The position numbers and the translations under genes were made by a program. A DNA stretch of 64,000 nucleotides from NCBI GenBank assembly GCA_026418695.1, contig JAOAAU010000069.1, forward strand, positions 1 through 64,000. The letters run 5' to 3'. The notes beneath the pieces were generated by a model. That model made no database searches, was not told where the DNA came from, and was given only the letters and a program-made list of their open reading frames with translations. Source of the stretch: Clostridia bacterium (GTDB lineage Bacteria; Bacillota; Clostridia; Acetivibrionales; JAFADI01). Positions 1 to 7,867 of the stretch are shown here, one piece after another (position 1 is the first letter of the stretch; each line of letters begins with the position of its first letter).

Positions 1-1055
1 GCAATGACTCATCCCTGTCCATTCTTCCCCTACACCATACCTATGGCTGTACCACCGATCTCCTGGTCATACTTTATAACGGTTGTTCTGTTTCTTTTAA
101 TGAAGGCTTGAAGCATATTGCGAAAAATCTGAAGGAGACAAAACCAACCTTATTGTTTTTGGTTCCTTTAATTCTCGAAAGCATGTACAAAAAGATCTGG
201 GATCAGGCCAAGAAAAAGCCGGGTCAGAAAACAAAATTGAAGATTGCGATGGCCGTCAGTGACTTTTTACTGAATGTCCTGAAAATTGATATCCGAAGAA
301 AACTCTTCAAGCAAATCCATGAAAATATCGGAGGCCGGGTACGGTTGATCGTATCCGGTGCTGCCGGAATCAATCCGGAGGTTTCGAAGGGTTTTCATTC
401 CATGGGTCTTAGAGTAATCCAAGGATACGGGCTTACGGAATGCTCTCCCATTGTGGCTGTAAATACGGATAAAATGTTTAAACATGCTTCTATCGGTCCC
501 GCCTTGCCAGGTGTTGAGATGAGAATAGAAAACCCTTCCAGGGAAGGTATCGGTGAATTGGTAGTCAAGGGCGATAATGTGATGCTGGGATACTATAAAA
601 ACGAACTGGCAACCCAAAAGGTTTTGAAGGACGGATGGCTTTATACCGGTGATCTTGGTCATATGGACAGCGACGGCTTCTTCTATATTACCGGCCGAAA
701 GAAGAATGTCATTGTCACAAAAAACGGAAAGAACATTTTCCCCGAAGAGGTTGAAGCTTATCTCAATAAAAGTCCGTTTATACTGGAATCTCTTGTTTGG
801 GGCAAGTATGATGAGACTTCCGGAGAAACCTATGTGAACGCCCAGATTGTGCCTGCTTTTGATGAAATCAAGCAAAAGTTGAGGGTTGAAGAGGTTTCCA
901 TGGAAGAAGTTCATAGAATCATTGCTTTTGAAGTAAAAGCCATCAACAGAACTATGCCCTTATACAAGCATATCCGCGGATTTTCAATCCGTGAAGACGA
1001 ATTTGCCAAAACCACCACCAGAAAAATCAAACGCTACGTGGAAAAAACAGGCTAA
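1..1055 (+). CDS. Long-chain acyl-CoA synthetase (AMP-forming), 5' truncated by window edge
   Basis: The reading frame is open from base 3 to the stop at 1053-1055, so the start lies left of the window. The visible product is about 350 residues, the C-terminal 60 percent of an ANL-superfamily enzyme. It aligns almost residue for residue with the complete paralogue at 1188-2906: HHTY core, QGYGLTE substrate-loop motif, YTGDLGH motif with the ribose-binding Asp, GRKKN hinge, and the catalytic-Lys region near the C-terminus (KTTTRKIKRY). The family activates fatty acids with ATP and CoA through an acyl-adenylate at the membrane or in the cytosol. The real substrate cannot be told. A tandem duplication with the next gene is clear; function is inferred from family only. 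Confidence 0.93.
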   Translation, partial: NDSSLSILPLHHTYGCTTDLLVILYNGCSVSFNEGLKHIAKNLKETKPTLLFLVPLILESMYKKIWDQAKKKPGQKTKLKIAMAVSDFLLNVLKIDIRRKLFKQIHENIGGRVRLIVSGAAGINPEVSKGFHSMGLRVIQGYGLTECSPIVAVNTDKMFKHASIGPALPGVEMRIENPSREGIGELVVKGDNVMLGYYKNELATQKVLKDGWLYTGDLGHMDSDGFFYITGRKKNVIVTKNGKNIFPEEVEAYLNKSPFILESLVWGKYDETSGETYVNAQIVPAFDEIKQKLRVEEVSMEEVHRIIAFEVKAINRTMPLYKHIRGFSIREDEFAKTTTRKIKRYVEKTG

Positions 1056-1187
1056 TATGAAAATAAAACGGAATAATAAAATATATACACCGATATACAC
1101 CCAAGCACACTGAAAATATTGACTATATAAATATAAGCTTTATTTGTTTACTGAAAAATTATTCTTAGGACATGGGAGCGTTAGGTT

Positions 1188-2906
1188 ATGGAACTTACCC
1201 TTAATTACAAGGTTAGGGCAATCTCAGACTTAAAAGACATGCTGGACCAAAGCTTTCGCTTGTTTGGCGAAAAAAATGCTTTTTTGGTCAAAAGCATTAA
1301 TGAAATCAAAGGGATCACCTACCATCAATTCAAAAGTGCCGTCGATGCACTGGGTACAGCCTTTATTCACCTGGGACTAAAAGATACAATGATTGCTGTT
1401 ATCGGTGAAAACCGATATGAATGGTGTGTATCCTATCTTGCTACAGTTAATGGAACCGGAGTGGTTGTCCCTCTCGACAAAGACCTTCCGCCTTCTGAAG
1501 TGGAAAACCTGCTGCAAGCCTCGGAGGCTAAAGCCATCGTGTTTTCCGGAAAGCATTCCGGTATCATCGAAAAAATATCCTCTTCCCTCAGATCAGTTAA
1601 ATACTTTATTGATATGGATGCACAGGAAGACAACAACAATATCCTTTCCTTCCATCGGCTTGTTGAGAAAGGAAAACAGCTTCTGCTTTCAGGGGACAAG
1701 TCCTTTATCGATGCAAAAATTAACCCGACGGCAATGAACATGCTTTTGTTTACTTCCGGCACAACCAGTCATGCAAAAGGTGTCATGCTGTCTCACAAAA
1801 ATATTTGTTCGAATATTACCGCAGTTATGTCCACCGTCCATGTGGACAGCAATGATGCTTCCCTATCCATTCTGCCCATTCATCACACCTATGAGTGCAC
1901 GCTTGGTATTCTTGCCATGCTGTACAGCGGCGGAACCATTGCTTTCAATGAAGGCTTAAGGCACATTGCGAAGAATTTCAAGGAATTCAAACCTACGATC
2001 CTGTTTGCCGTTCCCCTTTTACTTGAGAACATGTACAAAAAGATCTGGGAGCAGGCAGAAAAACAAAAAGGTTTAAAAACCAAGCTGAAGCTTGCTATGC
2101 GTGTAAGTGATACCTTATTCAATACACTTAGAATTGACCTTCGCAGAAAACTTTTCAAGCAGATCCATGAAACCTTCGGGGGCAGACTTCGACTGATTCT
2201 GACCGGCGCAGCCGCCATTGACCCCGATGTTTCCAAAGGATTGAGAACCTTTGGGATAAAGGTCTTGCAGGGATATGGTCTTACGGAGTGTTCACCTTTG
2301 GTCATCGGCAATACCGATACTGCATTTAAGGATGCTTCGATCGGTCTCCCCCTCCCCGGTGTCAGCGTCAGACTGGAGGATGTGGATGAGAACGGAATCG
2401 GTGAACTGGTAGTAAAAGGTGACAACGTCATGCTTGGATATTATAAAAATGAAGAGGCAACCCGTAAAGTCTTAAAGGATGGCTGGTTCTATACCGGAGA
2501 TTTGGGATATGCCGATAAGTCCGGCTTTTACTATATCTCCGGAAGGAAGAAAAATGTCATTGTCACGAAAAACGGTAAAAATATTTACCCTGAAGAAGTT
2601 GAAGCTTATCTCAATAAAAGTCCTTTCATCCTTGAGTCCTTAGTCTGGGGCCAATTGGATGAAAAGTCCGGAGAAACCTTTGTCAACGCTCAGATCGTCC
2701 CGGATTTTGAAAGCATCCGGCAGTATCTTGGCTCAGAGCAGCTGACCGATGATGAATGTCTGAGATTGATTGATTCCGAAGTACGAAATGTCAATAAAAA
2801 TATGCCGTTATACAAGCGAATCTATGACTTTTCCATCCGCGAAACCGAATTTGTAAAGACAACCACGAAGAAAATCAAAAGATATATTGAAGAGAAGATC
2901 AAATAA
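1188..2906 (+). CDS. Long-chain acyl-CoA synthetase (AMP-dependent ligase), tandem paralogue
   Basis: A complete 572-residue AMP-forming ligase. Visible motifs are the phosphate loop LFTSGTTSHAKGV near residue 188, HHTYE near 228, QGYGLTECSP near 363, YTGDLGY near 436 and SGRKKN near 450, with a lysine-rich C-terminal lid. The start ATG is preceded by GGGAG at about 12 bases. It is about 60 amino acids shorter than eukaryotic FadD relatives but normal for clostridial FAA1-like proteins. No signal or membrane segment is seen. It lies 132 bases after its paralogue and ends at an intrinsic terminator, so the two may share a transcript. Probable role: activation of exogenous or recycled fatty acids for membrane lipid synthesis (inferred). 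Confidence 0.93.
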   Translation: MELTLNYKVRAISDLKDMLDQSFRLFGEKNAFLVKSINEIKGITYHQFKSAVDALGTAFIHLGLKDTMIAVIGENRYEWCVSYLATVNGTGVVVPLDKDLPPSEVENLLQASEAKAIVFSGKHSGIIEKISSSLRSVKYFIDMDAQEDNNNILSFHRLVEKGKQLLLSGDKSFIDAKINPTAMNMLLFTSGTTSHAKGVMLSHKNICSNITAVMSTVHVDSNDASLSILPIHHTYECTLGILAMLYSGGTIAFNEGLRHIAKNFKEFKPTILFAVPLLLENMYKKIWEQAEKQKGLKTKLKLAMRVSDTLFNTLRIDLRRKLFKQIHETFGGRLRLILTGAAAIDPDVSKGLRTFGIKVLQGYGLTECSPLVIGNTDTAFKDASIGLPLPGVSVRLEDVDENGIGELVVKGDNVMLGYYKNEEATRKVLKDGWFYTGDLGYADKSGFYYISGRKKNVIVTKNGKNIYPEEVEAYLNKSPFILESLVWGQLDEKSGETFVNAQIVPDFESIRQYLGSEQLTDDECLRLIDSEVRNVNKNMPLYKRIYDFSIRETEFVKTTTKKIKRYIEEKIK

Positions 2907-2916
2907 CCCATTATTT

Positions 2917-2958
2917 AAAATGAAGCTTGGAGTTTAATCGTTCCGGGCTTCATTTTTT
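2917..2958 (+). terminator. Intrinsic terminator after acyl-CoA synthetase pair
   Basis: A 10-bp perfect stem (2917-2926 with 2947-2956, containing ATGAAGC/GCTTCAT) is followed by T6. It lies 11 bases after the stop. The rest of the gap up to 3154 shows no further gene. Confidence 0.85.
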
Positions 2959-3154
2959 GTATCCGTTTTTAGAAGATTTATACTTTCAGTGTTCTGATCT
3001 CATGGGATATTTTCAGCCGCATTTGGTTCATTTTAGAACTCCCCGGCATATTACTTGTAATCAAAGTTAAGGTCACCGAACGACTTCCTCCTTTTTCCTT
3101 CATTTCTTCAAATATTCCTTTCTAAACTTTTTTGTAAATAAACAAACGCTTCTA

Positions 3155-3208
3155 TTGACATATACTTACATTAGTAATATACTACATTACATAAGTAATG
3201 TAGTATAT
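3155..3208 (+). promoter_or_regulatory. Sigma-A promoter and palindromic operator for the GntR/ABC operon
   Basis: TTGACA at 3155-3160 and TATACT at 3178-3183 are separated by exactly 17 bases. A perfect 14-bp inverted repeat (3177-3190 and 3195-3208, core ACTACATTAC / GTAATGTAGT, 4-base ATAA centre) covers the -10 box and the start region. A shorter copy of the same half-sites with an ATTA centre (TTAC-N4-GTAA, 3166-3177) sits in the spacer. This is the layout of an autorepressed GntR operon. The binder is inferred to be the gene product that follows. Confidence 0.85.
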
Positions 3209-3221
3209 AGGTGGTGAATGA

Positions 3222-3599
3222 ATGAAAATTGAACTGAATAGTTTAAAACCTATTTACATTCAAATTGCTGAAGGAATCGAAGATGATATCCTAAACGGGA
3301 TTCTGGCAGAGGAAGAGCAAGCTTACTCCCAATACCAGATTGCCAGGCTTTTTAATGTGAATCCCGCTACTGCTGCCAAAGGGATCAACCTGCTGGTGGC
3401 CGAAGGAATTTTGTATAAGAAAAGAGGGTTAAGCATGCATGTATCCATCGGTGCAAAGGAAATGATCCAGGAAAAGAAGAAGAAGGTATTCTTCTCCAGT
3501 TTACTCAGGGATCTGTTTCTGGAAGCAAAAAAACTGAACATTACCAAAGACGAGATAAAGAAGATGATTGATGAATTAGGAAAGGAGGAACAAGAATGA
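3222..3599 (+). CDS. GntR-family transcriptional regulator, YtrA subfamily
   Basis: 125 residues: an N-terminal winged helix (about residues 10-75, with YSQYQIARLFNVNPATAAKGINLL as the recognition region) and a short helical C-terminal tail. There is no large effector domain, which defines the YtrA type. The ribosome site GGTGGTGA lies just before the ATG. YtrA regulators usually repress their own ABC-transporter operon in response to envelope stress or antimicrobials. Here the ATP-binding gene overlaps by 4 bases, and the promoter carries a perfect palindrome over its -10, so autoregulation is likely. The inducer is unknown. Confidence 0.93.
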   Translation: MKIELNSLKPIYIQIAEGIEDDILNGILAEEEQAYSQYQIARLFNVNPATAAKGINLLVAEGILYKKRGLSMHVSIGAKEMIQEKKKKVFFSSLLRDLFLEAKKLNITKDEIKKMIDELGKEEQE

Positions 3600-4489
3600 A
3601 CGTAATTGAATGCAGAAAACTTTCCAAACAGTTCGGCAGCAAAACTGCATTGAAAGAACTTTCCTTTACCGTCAATGACAACAAGATCATTGGGTTCATC
3701 GGAAGAAACGGCGCAGGAAAGACAACCTTTCTCAAAACCTGTGCCGGCTTTCTAAAGCCAACCTCCGGAGAACTGACTTTATGGGGAGAAAAGGTTTTTG
3801 ACAACCTCAACGTGATCTCCAATATCACTTTTATTGATGAAGAAATCCAATACGAAAAAGAATGGGAATTGGGTAAAATCCTCATGCTGGGCTCGCTTTA
3901 CTATAAGCATTGGGACCATGTTTATGCCCAAAAGCTGCTCAAGCATTTTGAACTCAATGAAAAGCTGAAATACAGCAAGCTTTCCAGGGGCATGAAGACA
4001 CAATTCAACATTATCATGGGTCTGGCCAGCAGATCTCCCCTTACTCTGATGGATGAACCTACCCTGGGTCTGGATGCTGCTGTACGAAAGGAATTTTACA
4101 GTATCCTTCTTAAGGACTATGCGGAGAATCCGAGAACAATTCTCATCTCCAGCCATTTGCTTAGTGAACTGGAAAACCTTTTGGAAGAGATCGTTTTAAT
4201 CCATGAAGGCTCGGCCGTACTGCACAAACCCATTGAAGAAATGCAGGAATACGGCATTTATCTGAACGGAAAAAAGGAAATCCTTCTTCCTTTCATTGAG
4301 AAAAAGGAAGTGTTCAGTACTGAGGTTCTAGGGAACAGCGTTATTGCCGGGATAAAAAACGATTTAAGCCAAAATGAATTTTCCTACTTGAAAGAAAACA
4401 ACACAGACATCAGTAAAATCAGTGTTCAGGACATTTGTATCTACCTGACCAAAAGTGATAGGGGTGAAGTACTTCATGAGATTGGATAA
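3596..4489 (+). CDS. ABC transporter ATP-binding protein
   Basis: 297 residues. Walker A is GRNGAGKTT near residue 37, the signature region is SRGMKTQ near 129, and Walker B is LTLMDEPTLGLD near 146-157, followed by the switch-His region SSHLLSEL. The C-terminal about 80 residues are variable, as in exporters of the YtrB/BcrA class. It is translationally coupled to the regulator (ATGA overlap) and overlaps the permease gene by 14 bases. Probable role: energising an exporter of an antimicrobial, lipid or peptide. The substrate cannot be inferred. Confidence 0.93.
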   Translation: MNVIECRKLSKQFGSKTALKELSFTVNDNKIIGFIGRNGAGKTTFLKTCAGFLKPTSGELTLWGEKVFDNLNVISNITFIDEEIQYEKEWELGKILMLGSLYYKHWDHVYAQKLLKHFELNEKLKYSKLSRGMKTQFNIIMGLASRSPLTLMDEPTLGLDAAVRKEFYSILLKDYAENPRTILISSHLLSELENLLEEIVLIHEGSAVLHKPIEEMQEYGIYLNGKKEILLPFIEKKEVFSTEVLGNSVIAGIKNDLSQNEFSYLKENNTDISKISVQDICIYLTKSDRGEVLHEIG

Positions 4490-5207
4490 TAACTTTAAAA
4501 GAGCTTTAAAAGGCTTGGTCATCAATAAACTAGTCAGCTACAAGCATACCTTTGTTGTCTACCCGCTCATCGTTCTGGGAATCTCGCTGCTGGGCATGAT
4601 GCTGACTTTTATTCTCAACAGGATGAATATTCCGACCGGAAGCGTTTCAGGGGTATTGTCCTTTGGTATCACCTTCACTTATATTATTATGATCATCCTC
4701 ACCATCAGCTCCAGTACCCGGAGTGAAATCAAAAAAAGGTTTGTCTATCCCATCAACCGGAAGGTATATGCTGCCGGGAACTTCATCATCCTGACCATCT
4801 GCAGCTTTATGCTTCTGGCAGGAATGCTGGCAGCCAGTATGGTTGAAATGCTTGCGGCAAAATTAATCGCAGTTTTTTACCCATCTACCATCCTTGTCGA
4901 TACGGTTACAATAACAAGCCTGCTTGCCGGGCTTTGGGTTACCTTTAGTTATGCGATGCTTCTTTTATCGGTGATTTACCTGATTAATATGTTCATTCTG
5001 AGGTTTAAAATACGTACAGCAGCAATCCTGATCGTTTTTGGTTTGATGTTTATTATCCCGTGGTGGAGAAGCTTTACTTTTGATATTTTGTCCTTCTTTA
5101 TCTTTGAGCAGTCTGTGATTATACTCAGCATCAAGCTTTTGCTCACCAGCAGCATTGTCTATTGGATTGGCTGCCTTCCTCTGAAAGAAATGGAGGTGAA
5201 TATATGA
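4476..5207 (+). CDS. ABC transporter permease, multi-pass membrane protein
   Basis: 243 residues with about six hydrophobic segments (around residues 23-48, 60-85, 105-130, 150-175, 182-203 and 213-237). No recognised catalytic motif is present, as is usual for ABC-2-like permeases. The frame is open from GTG 4455, but ATG 4476 has GGGGTG nine bases upstream and is the better start. It overlaps the upstream ATPase gene by 14 bases and the downstream gene by 4 (ATGA), so all four genes form one operon. It should form the membrane channel of the transporter. Confidence 0.85.
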   Translation: MRLDNNFKRALKGLVINKLVSYKHTFVVYPLIVLGISLLGMMLTFILNRMNIPTGSVSGVLSFGITFTYIIMIILTISSSTRSEIKKRFVYPINRKVYAAGNFIILTICSFMLLAGMLAASMVEMLAAKLIAVFYPSTILVDTVTITSLLAGLWVTFSYAMLLLSVIYLINMFILRFKIRTAAILIVFGLMFIIPWWRSFTFDILSFFIFEQSVIILSIKLLLTSSIVYWIGCLPLKEMEVNI

Positions 5208-5854
5208 TGAAAAAAATATTGATTCCTATAATTTTAACACTTTGCCTATCTGTTGTTGCACTTATTTTTCCGGCTGGACAGAATACTACCTCCCTATATA
5301 AATCGTACAAACTTGAAATTGACCCCGCCAAGCCATTGACCTTGGATTTTGAAAAAGCCAGAATCAGGGTCTTGAATTGGGAAGAGTTTTACGGAACTGA
5401 TAGAGAGTATGTAGAAGTCAAAGTATACGACTATCTGCTATCACAAAAATCTGACCGCTATGTTGACGCTGATACCGCTCATATTAAGCTCAAGAACTTT
5501 GTTGAGTTTAAGAAAACTTCGGATAATCAGCCATTTGTATACCAGATGAGACCCTGGATTTCATTGTTCCAGTTTGATAAATACAAGGATCAGGTAGTCT
5601 ATGATGAGCTTGCGGAAGGTAGGGATGTTGAAATCTTTGTCCCCAGAAATATTCCATTGAATATCGCTGCCGAGGATATCATCGCCAAAGGATGTTTGCT
5701 GAAATCTGCAAAGAGTTCAACCGCTTATATCAAACGGTGTCGGGTTATGGATAACTTTTCGGGTGAAGGGAAAGCCGTACAAATCGAAAAGAGCAGTGTT
5801 GGTAAAAACGCAGCGTTAAAGTATGACTCTGTTAAGATAGAGGCAGAAGATTGA
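5204..5854 (+). CDS. Membrane-anchored extracytoplasmic protein of the ABC operon, unknown function
   Basis: About 216 residues. I chose ATG 5204, which overlaps the permease stop and has GGAGGTGA just upstream, over an earlier in-frame start at 5162 inside the permease gene. An N-terminal hydrophobic stretch (about residues 5-24) after MMKK acts as a signal or anchor, and the rest is polar and should lie outside the membrane. I recognise no domain. Its place as last gene of a GntR/ABC operon suggests an accessory or sensor subunit for the transporter (inference only). Confidence 0.75.
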   Translation: MMKKILIPIILTLCLSVVALIFPAGQNTTSLYKSYKLEIDPAKPLTLDFEKARIRVLNWEEFYGTDREYVEVKVYDYLLSQKSDRYVDADTAHIKLKNFVEFKKTSDNQPFVYQMRPWISLFQFDKYKDQVVYDELAEGRDVEIFVPRNIPLNIAAEDIIAKGCLLKSAKSSTAYIKRCRVMDNFSGEGKAVQIEKSSVGKNAALKYDSVKIEAED

Positions 5855-5907
5855 GAATTTCCCCTGTGATTGATATTTATCGTATATAGGTATTAAGGAG
5901 CAGTATT

Positions 5908-6990
5908 ATGAAATTTATAAAAAAGCATTTTAAATGGATACTTCCATTGATGACCCTGATGATCCTTGCTGCCCTCTTCATGCTCCCCCGTGGTTATACT
6001 TCACCGATCAAGGACGCCAGTGGCAATACCCTCCCTAACAGTGTCGCATCTCTTGAAAAGGTAAAGATCGGCGGAGTCGATCAATGGCTCTTGATCCGGG
6101 GACAAAACAAGGATAATCCGGTACTTCTATTCCTGCATGGCGGGCCGGGTACATCGGAAATGGCCTTTGTGAAACACTTTAACGCAGACTTGGAGAAATA
6201 TTTTGTTGTTGTGAATTGGGACCAGCGCGGTGCAGGCAAATCATTTTTCAGCTCGTCGCCGAAGGACTCCTTTAATCTGGAGCAATATATCTCCGATACC
6301 CATGAGGTTGCAGAACTTTTAAAAAAGCGCTTTCATAAGGAAAAAATATATTTGTTGGGTCACTCCTGGGGAAGTTTTCTCGGAATGTCTACCATACACA
6401 GATATCCAGAATCCTTCATTGCTTATATCGGAACAGGTCAGTGTTCTGATGGACCCGAAAGTGAAGAAGATGGCTATCGCTTCGTCATAGAAGCCGCAGA
6501 AAATACCAATAACCAGAAAGCGCTCAAAGAGTTACGGGCGATAGGCTATCCTGAAAACGGAAGTTATGAGGGCGGACATTCTTCAACTGAGGTTCAGCGC
6601 AAATGGAATATGGAATTCGGCGGCTTTGTTTATGGAAAGCGCAATGCCAATGATATTTTAAAATACGCACTATTCGCTAAGGAATATCATCTAAAAGACC
6701 TTTTAAGCTATGTTCTTATCGAGCATAACTCAATCGGTGAATTGATTGATCACACCCGGTTTAGTGAAAAGATCCCGGAGGTGAAGGTCCCTGTGTACTT
6801 CTTGCTTGGAAGGTATGATCACTGTACCTCTTCTGCCGTTGCAGAAAAATACTTTCAAAAGCTGAAAGCGCCTAGGAAGGAACTTGTGTGGTTCGAAAAG
6901 TCGGCGCACTCCCCCTGTTTTGAAGAATCAGAAAAATTTAACAATGTACTGATTTCGCAAGTACTGAAGGAAACCGATCCGGTGAAATGA
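5908..6990 (+). CDS. Alpha/beta-hydrolase, proline iminopeptidase-like, membrane-anchored
   Basis: 360 residues. A basic N-terminus and one hydrophobic segment (about 9-27) suggest a signal anchor. Next come the oxyanion motif HGGPGTSE near residue 76, the NWDQRGAGKS strand, the nucleophile elbow GHSWGS near 150, a late Asp (GRYDHCTS) and the catalytic His region KSAHSPCFE near 331. HGGPG plus GxSWG is typical of the prolyl aminopeptidase branch, but many members have other substrates. It follows the ABC operon after 53 bases with its own AAGGAG site, and ends at a shared terminator. Confidence 0.88.
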   Translation: MKFIKKHFKWILPLMTLMILAALFMLPRGYTSPIKDASGNTLPNSVASLEKVKIGGVDQWLLIRGQNKDNPVLLFLHGGPGTSEMAFVKHFNADLEKYFVVVNWDQRGAGKSFFSSSPKDSFNLEQYISDTHEVAELLKKRFHKEKIYLLGHSWGSFLGMSTIHRYPESFIAYIGTGQCSDGPESEEDGYRFVIEAAENTNNQKALKELRAIGYPENGSYEGGHSSTEVQRKWNMEFGGFVYGKRNANDILKYALFAKEYHLKDLLSYVLIEHNSIGELIDHTRFSEKIPEVKVPVYFLLGRYDHCTSSAVAEKYFQKLKAPRKELVWFEKSAHSPCFEESEKFNNVLISQVLKETDPVK

Positions 6991-7063
6991 GCTAAACTGC
7001 ATTATTAAATTGACCCTACCTATTATCAGTATTTTTATCTATTCACATAAACATCTGTTAAAC

Positions 7064-7102
7064 AGAAAAACCAGTATGAAGCGCTTCATGCTGGTTTTTC
7101 TT
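7064..7102. terminator. Bidirectional intrinsic terminator
   Basis: A 19-bp near-perfect stem (AGAAAAACCAG / CTGGTTTTTCT at its base, one G.T position) has A- and T-rich flanks. It lies between the convergent hydrolase (+) and HAD phosphatase (-) genes. Confidence 0.85.
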
Positions 7103-7130
7103 TGTCATATATAGAACTTTTATATCGATT

Positions 7131-7784
7131 TCATTCAATATATTCTATCAGTTTAGACATCTCATCAATAAAAAAGTTCGGCGCTGATTTCACAAGCTCA
7201 TCTCGATCCCCCAGCCCGTATGTCACTCCGCAGGTAATCGTTCCTGCGCTTCTCCCTGCCTCCACATCGGTATGAGAATCACCCACCATTACTGCCAATT
7301 CAGTCTTAACACCGAATTCGCGAACTACTTTAAGAATTCCTTCCGGATCGGGTTTCATTTTTTTTACTGATTCAGGACCAATCACGCTGTCAAAATATTC
7401 TTCCACCTCTAGCCCCTTAAGAATCTTCAGTGCCAGATCCTCGGGCTTATTGGTGACTAAAGCAATCTTCTTTTTCCTGTCTTTTAATGCTGTAAGGGTC
7501 TCTTTAACATTGAGGTATAGTTTGGTTTCGACAATGGCATGTTCCAGATAATAGTTTTTGTAAACTGGAAATGCTTCCTCGATCATTTGCTCACTACAGC
7601 CCTTAAAAGACTTTCTAATCAATTCTTTAGCGCCATGACCTACATACCCTATGATTTCATTATAAGGCAACTCCGGCTGTTTAAACTGCCGCAAAGTATA
7701 TTGAACAGCATTGACAATATCCGCACCGGAGTCAACAATCACACCGTCAAAATCAAAAATCACAGCTTCTATGTCATATTTCAT
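7131..7784 (-). CDS. HAD-superfamily phosphatase, phosphoglycolate phosphatase-like
   Basis: 217 residues. Motif I is FDFDGVIVDSG near the N-terminus, motif II is LVTNK, and motif III/IV is KPDPEG...MVGDSHTDVEAG, with an alpha-helical cap between motifs I and II (subfamily IA, Gph/PpaX-like). An upstream in-frame start at 7817 exists, but AAAGGTGG is six bases before ATG 7784, so that start is chosen. It probably removes phosphate from 2-phosphoglycolate, pyrophosphate or a similar small metabolite. It follows leuS on the same strand, beyond a hairpin. Confidence 0.85.
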   Translation of the reverse strand: MKYDIEAVIFDFDGVIVDSGADIVNAVQYTLRQFKQPELPYNEIIGYVGHGAKELIRKSFKGCSEQMIEEAFPVYKNYYLEHAIVETKLYLNVKETLTALKDRKKKIALVTNKPEDLALKILKGLEVEEYFDSVIGPESVKKMKPDPEGILKVVREFGVKTELAVMVGDSHTDVEAGRSAGTITCGVTYGLGDRDELVKSAPNFFIDEMSKLIEYIE

Positions 7785-7826
7785 AAGCATCCACCTTTTA
7801 ACTTCGCCAATCTCCATAAACTATAA

Positions 7827-7846
7827 CAGGGGGCTTTCGCCCCCTG
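7827..7846 (-). terminator. GC-rich hairpin after leuS
   Basis: A perfect 8-bp stem CAGGGGGC / GCCCCCTG closes a 4-base loop that reads GAAA on the minus strand. The downstream T-run is weak, so termination may be partial. Confidence 0.6.
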
Positions 7847-7867
7847 CTGCTATTTACATCCTAATTC

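Noticed and set aside
267-914. Long open frame on the minus strand (215 codons)
   Set aside because: It is antisense to the acyl-CoA synthetase, which has clear family motifs. No ribosome site and no recognisable protein.
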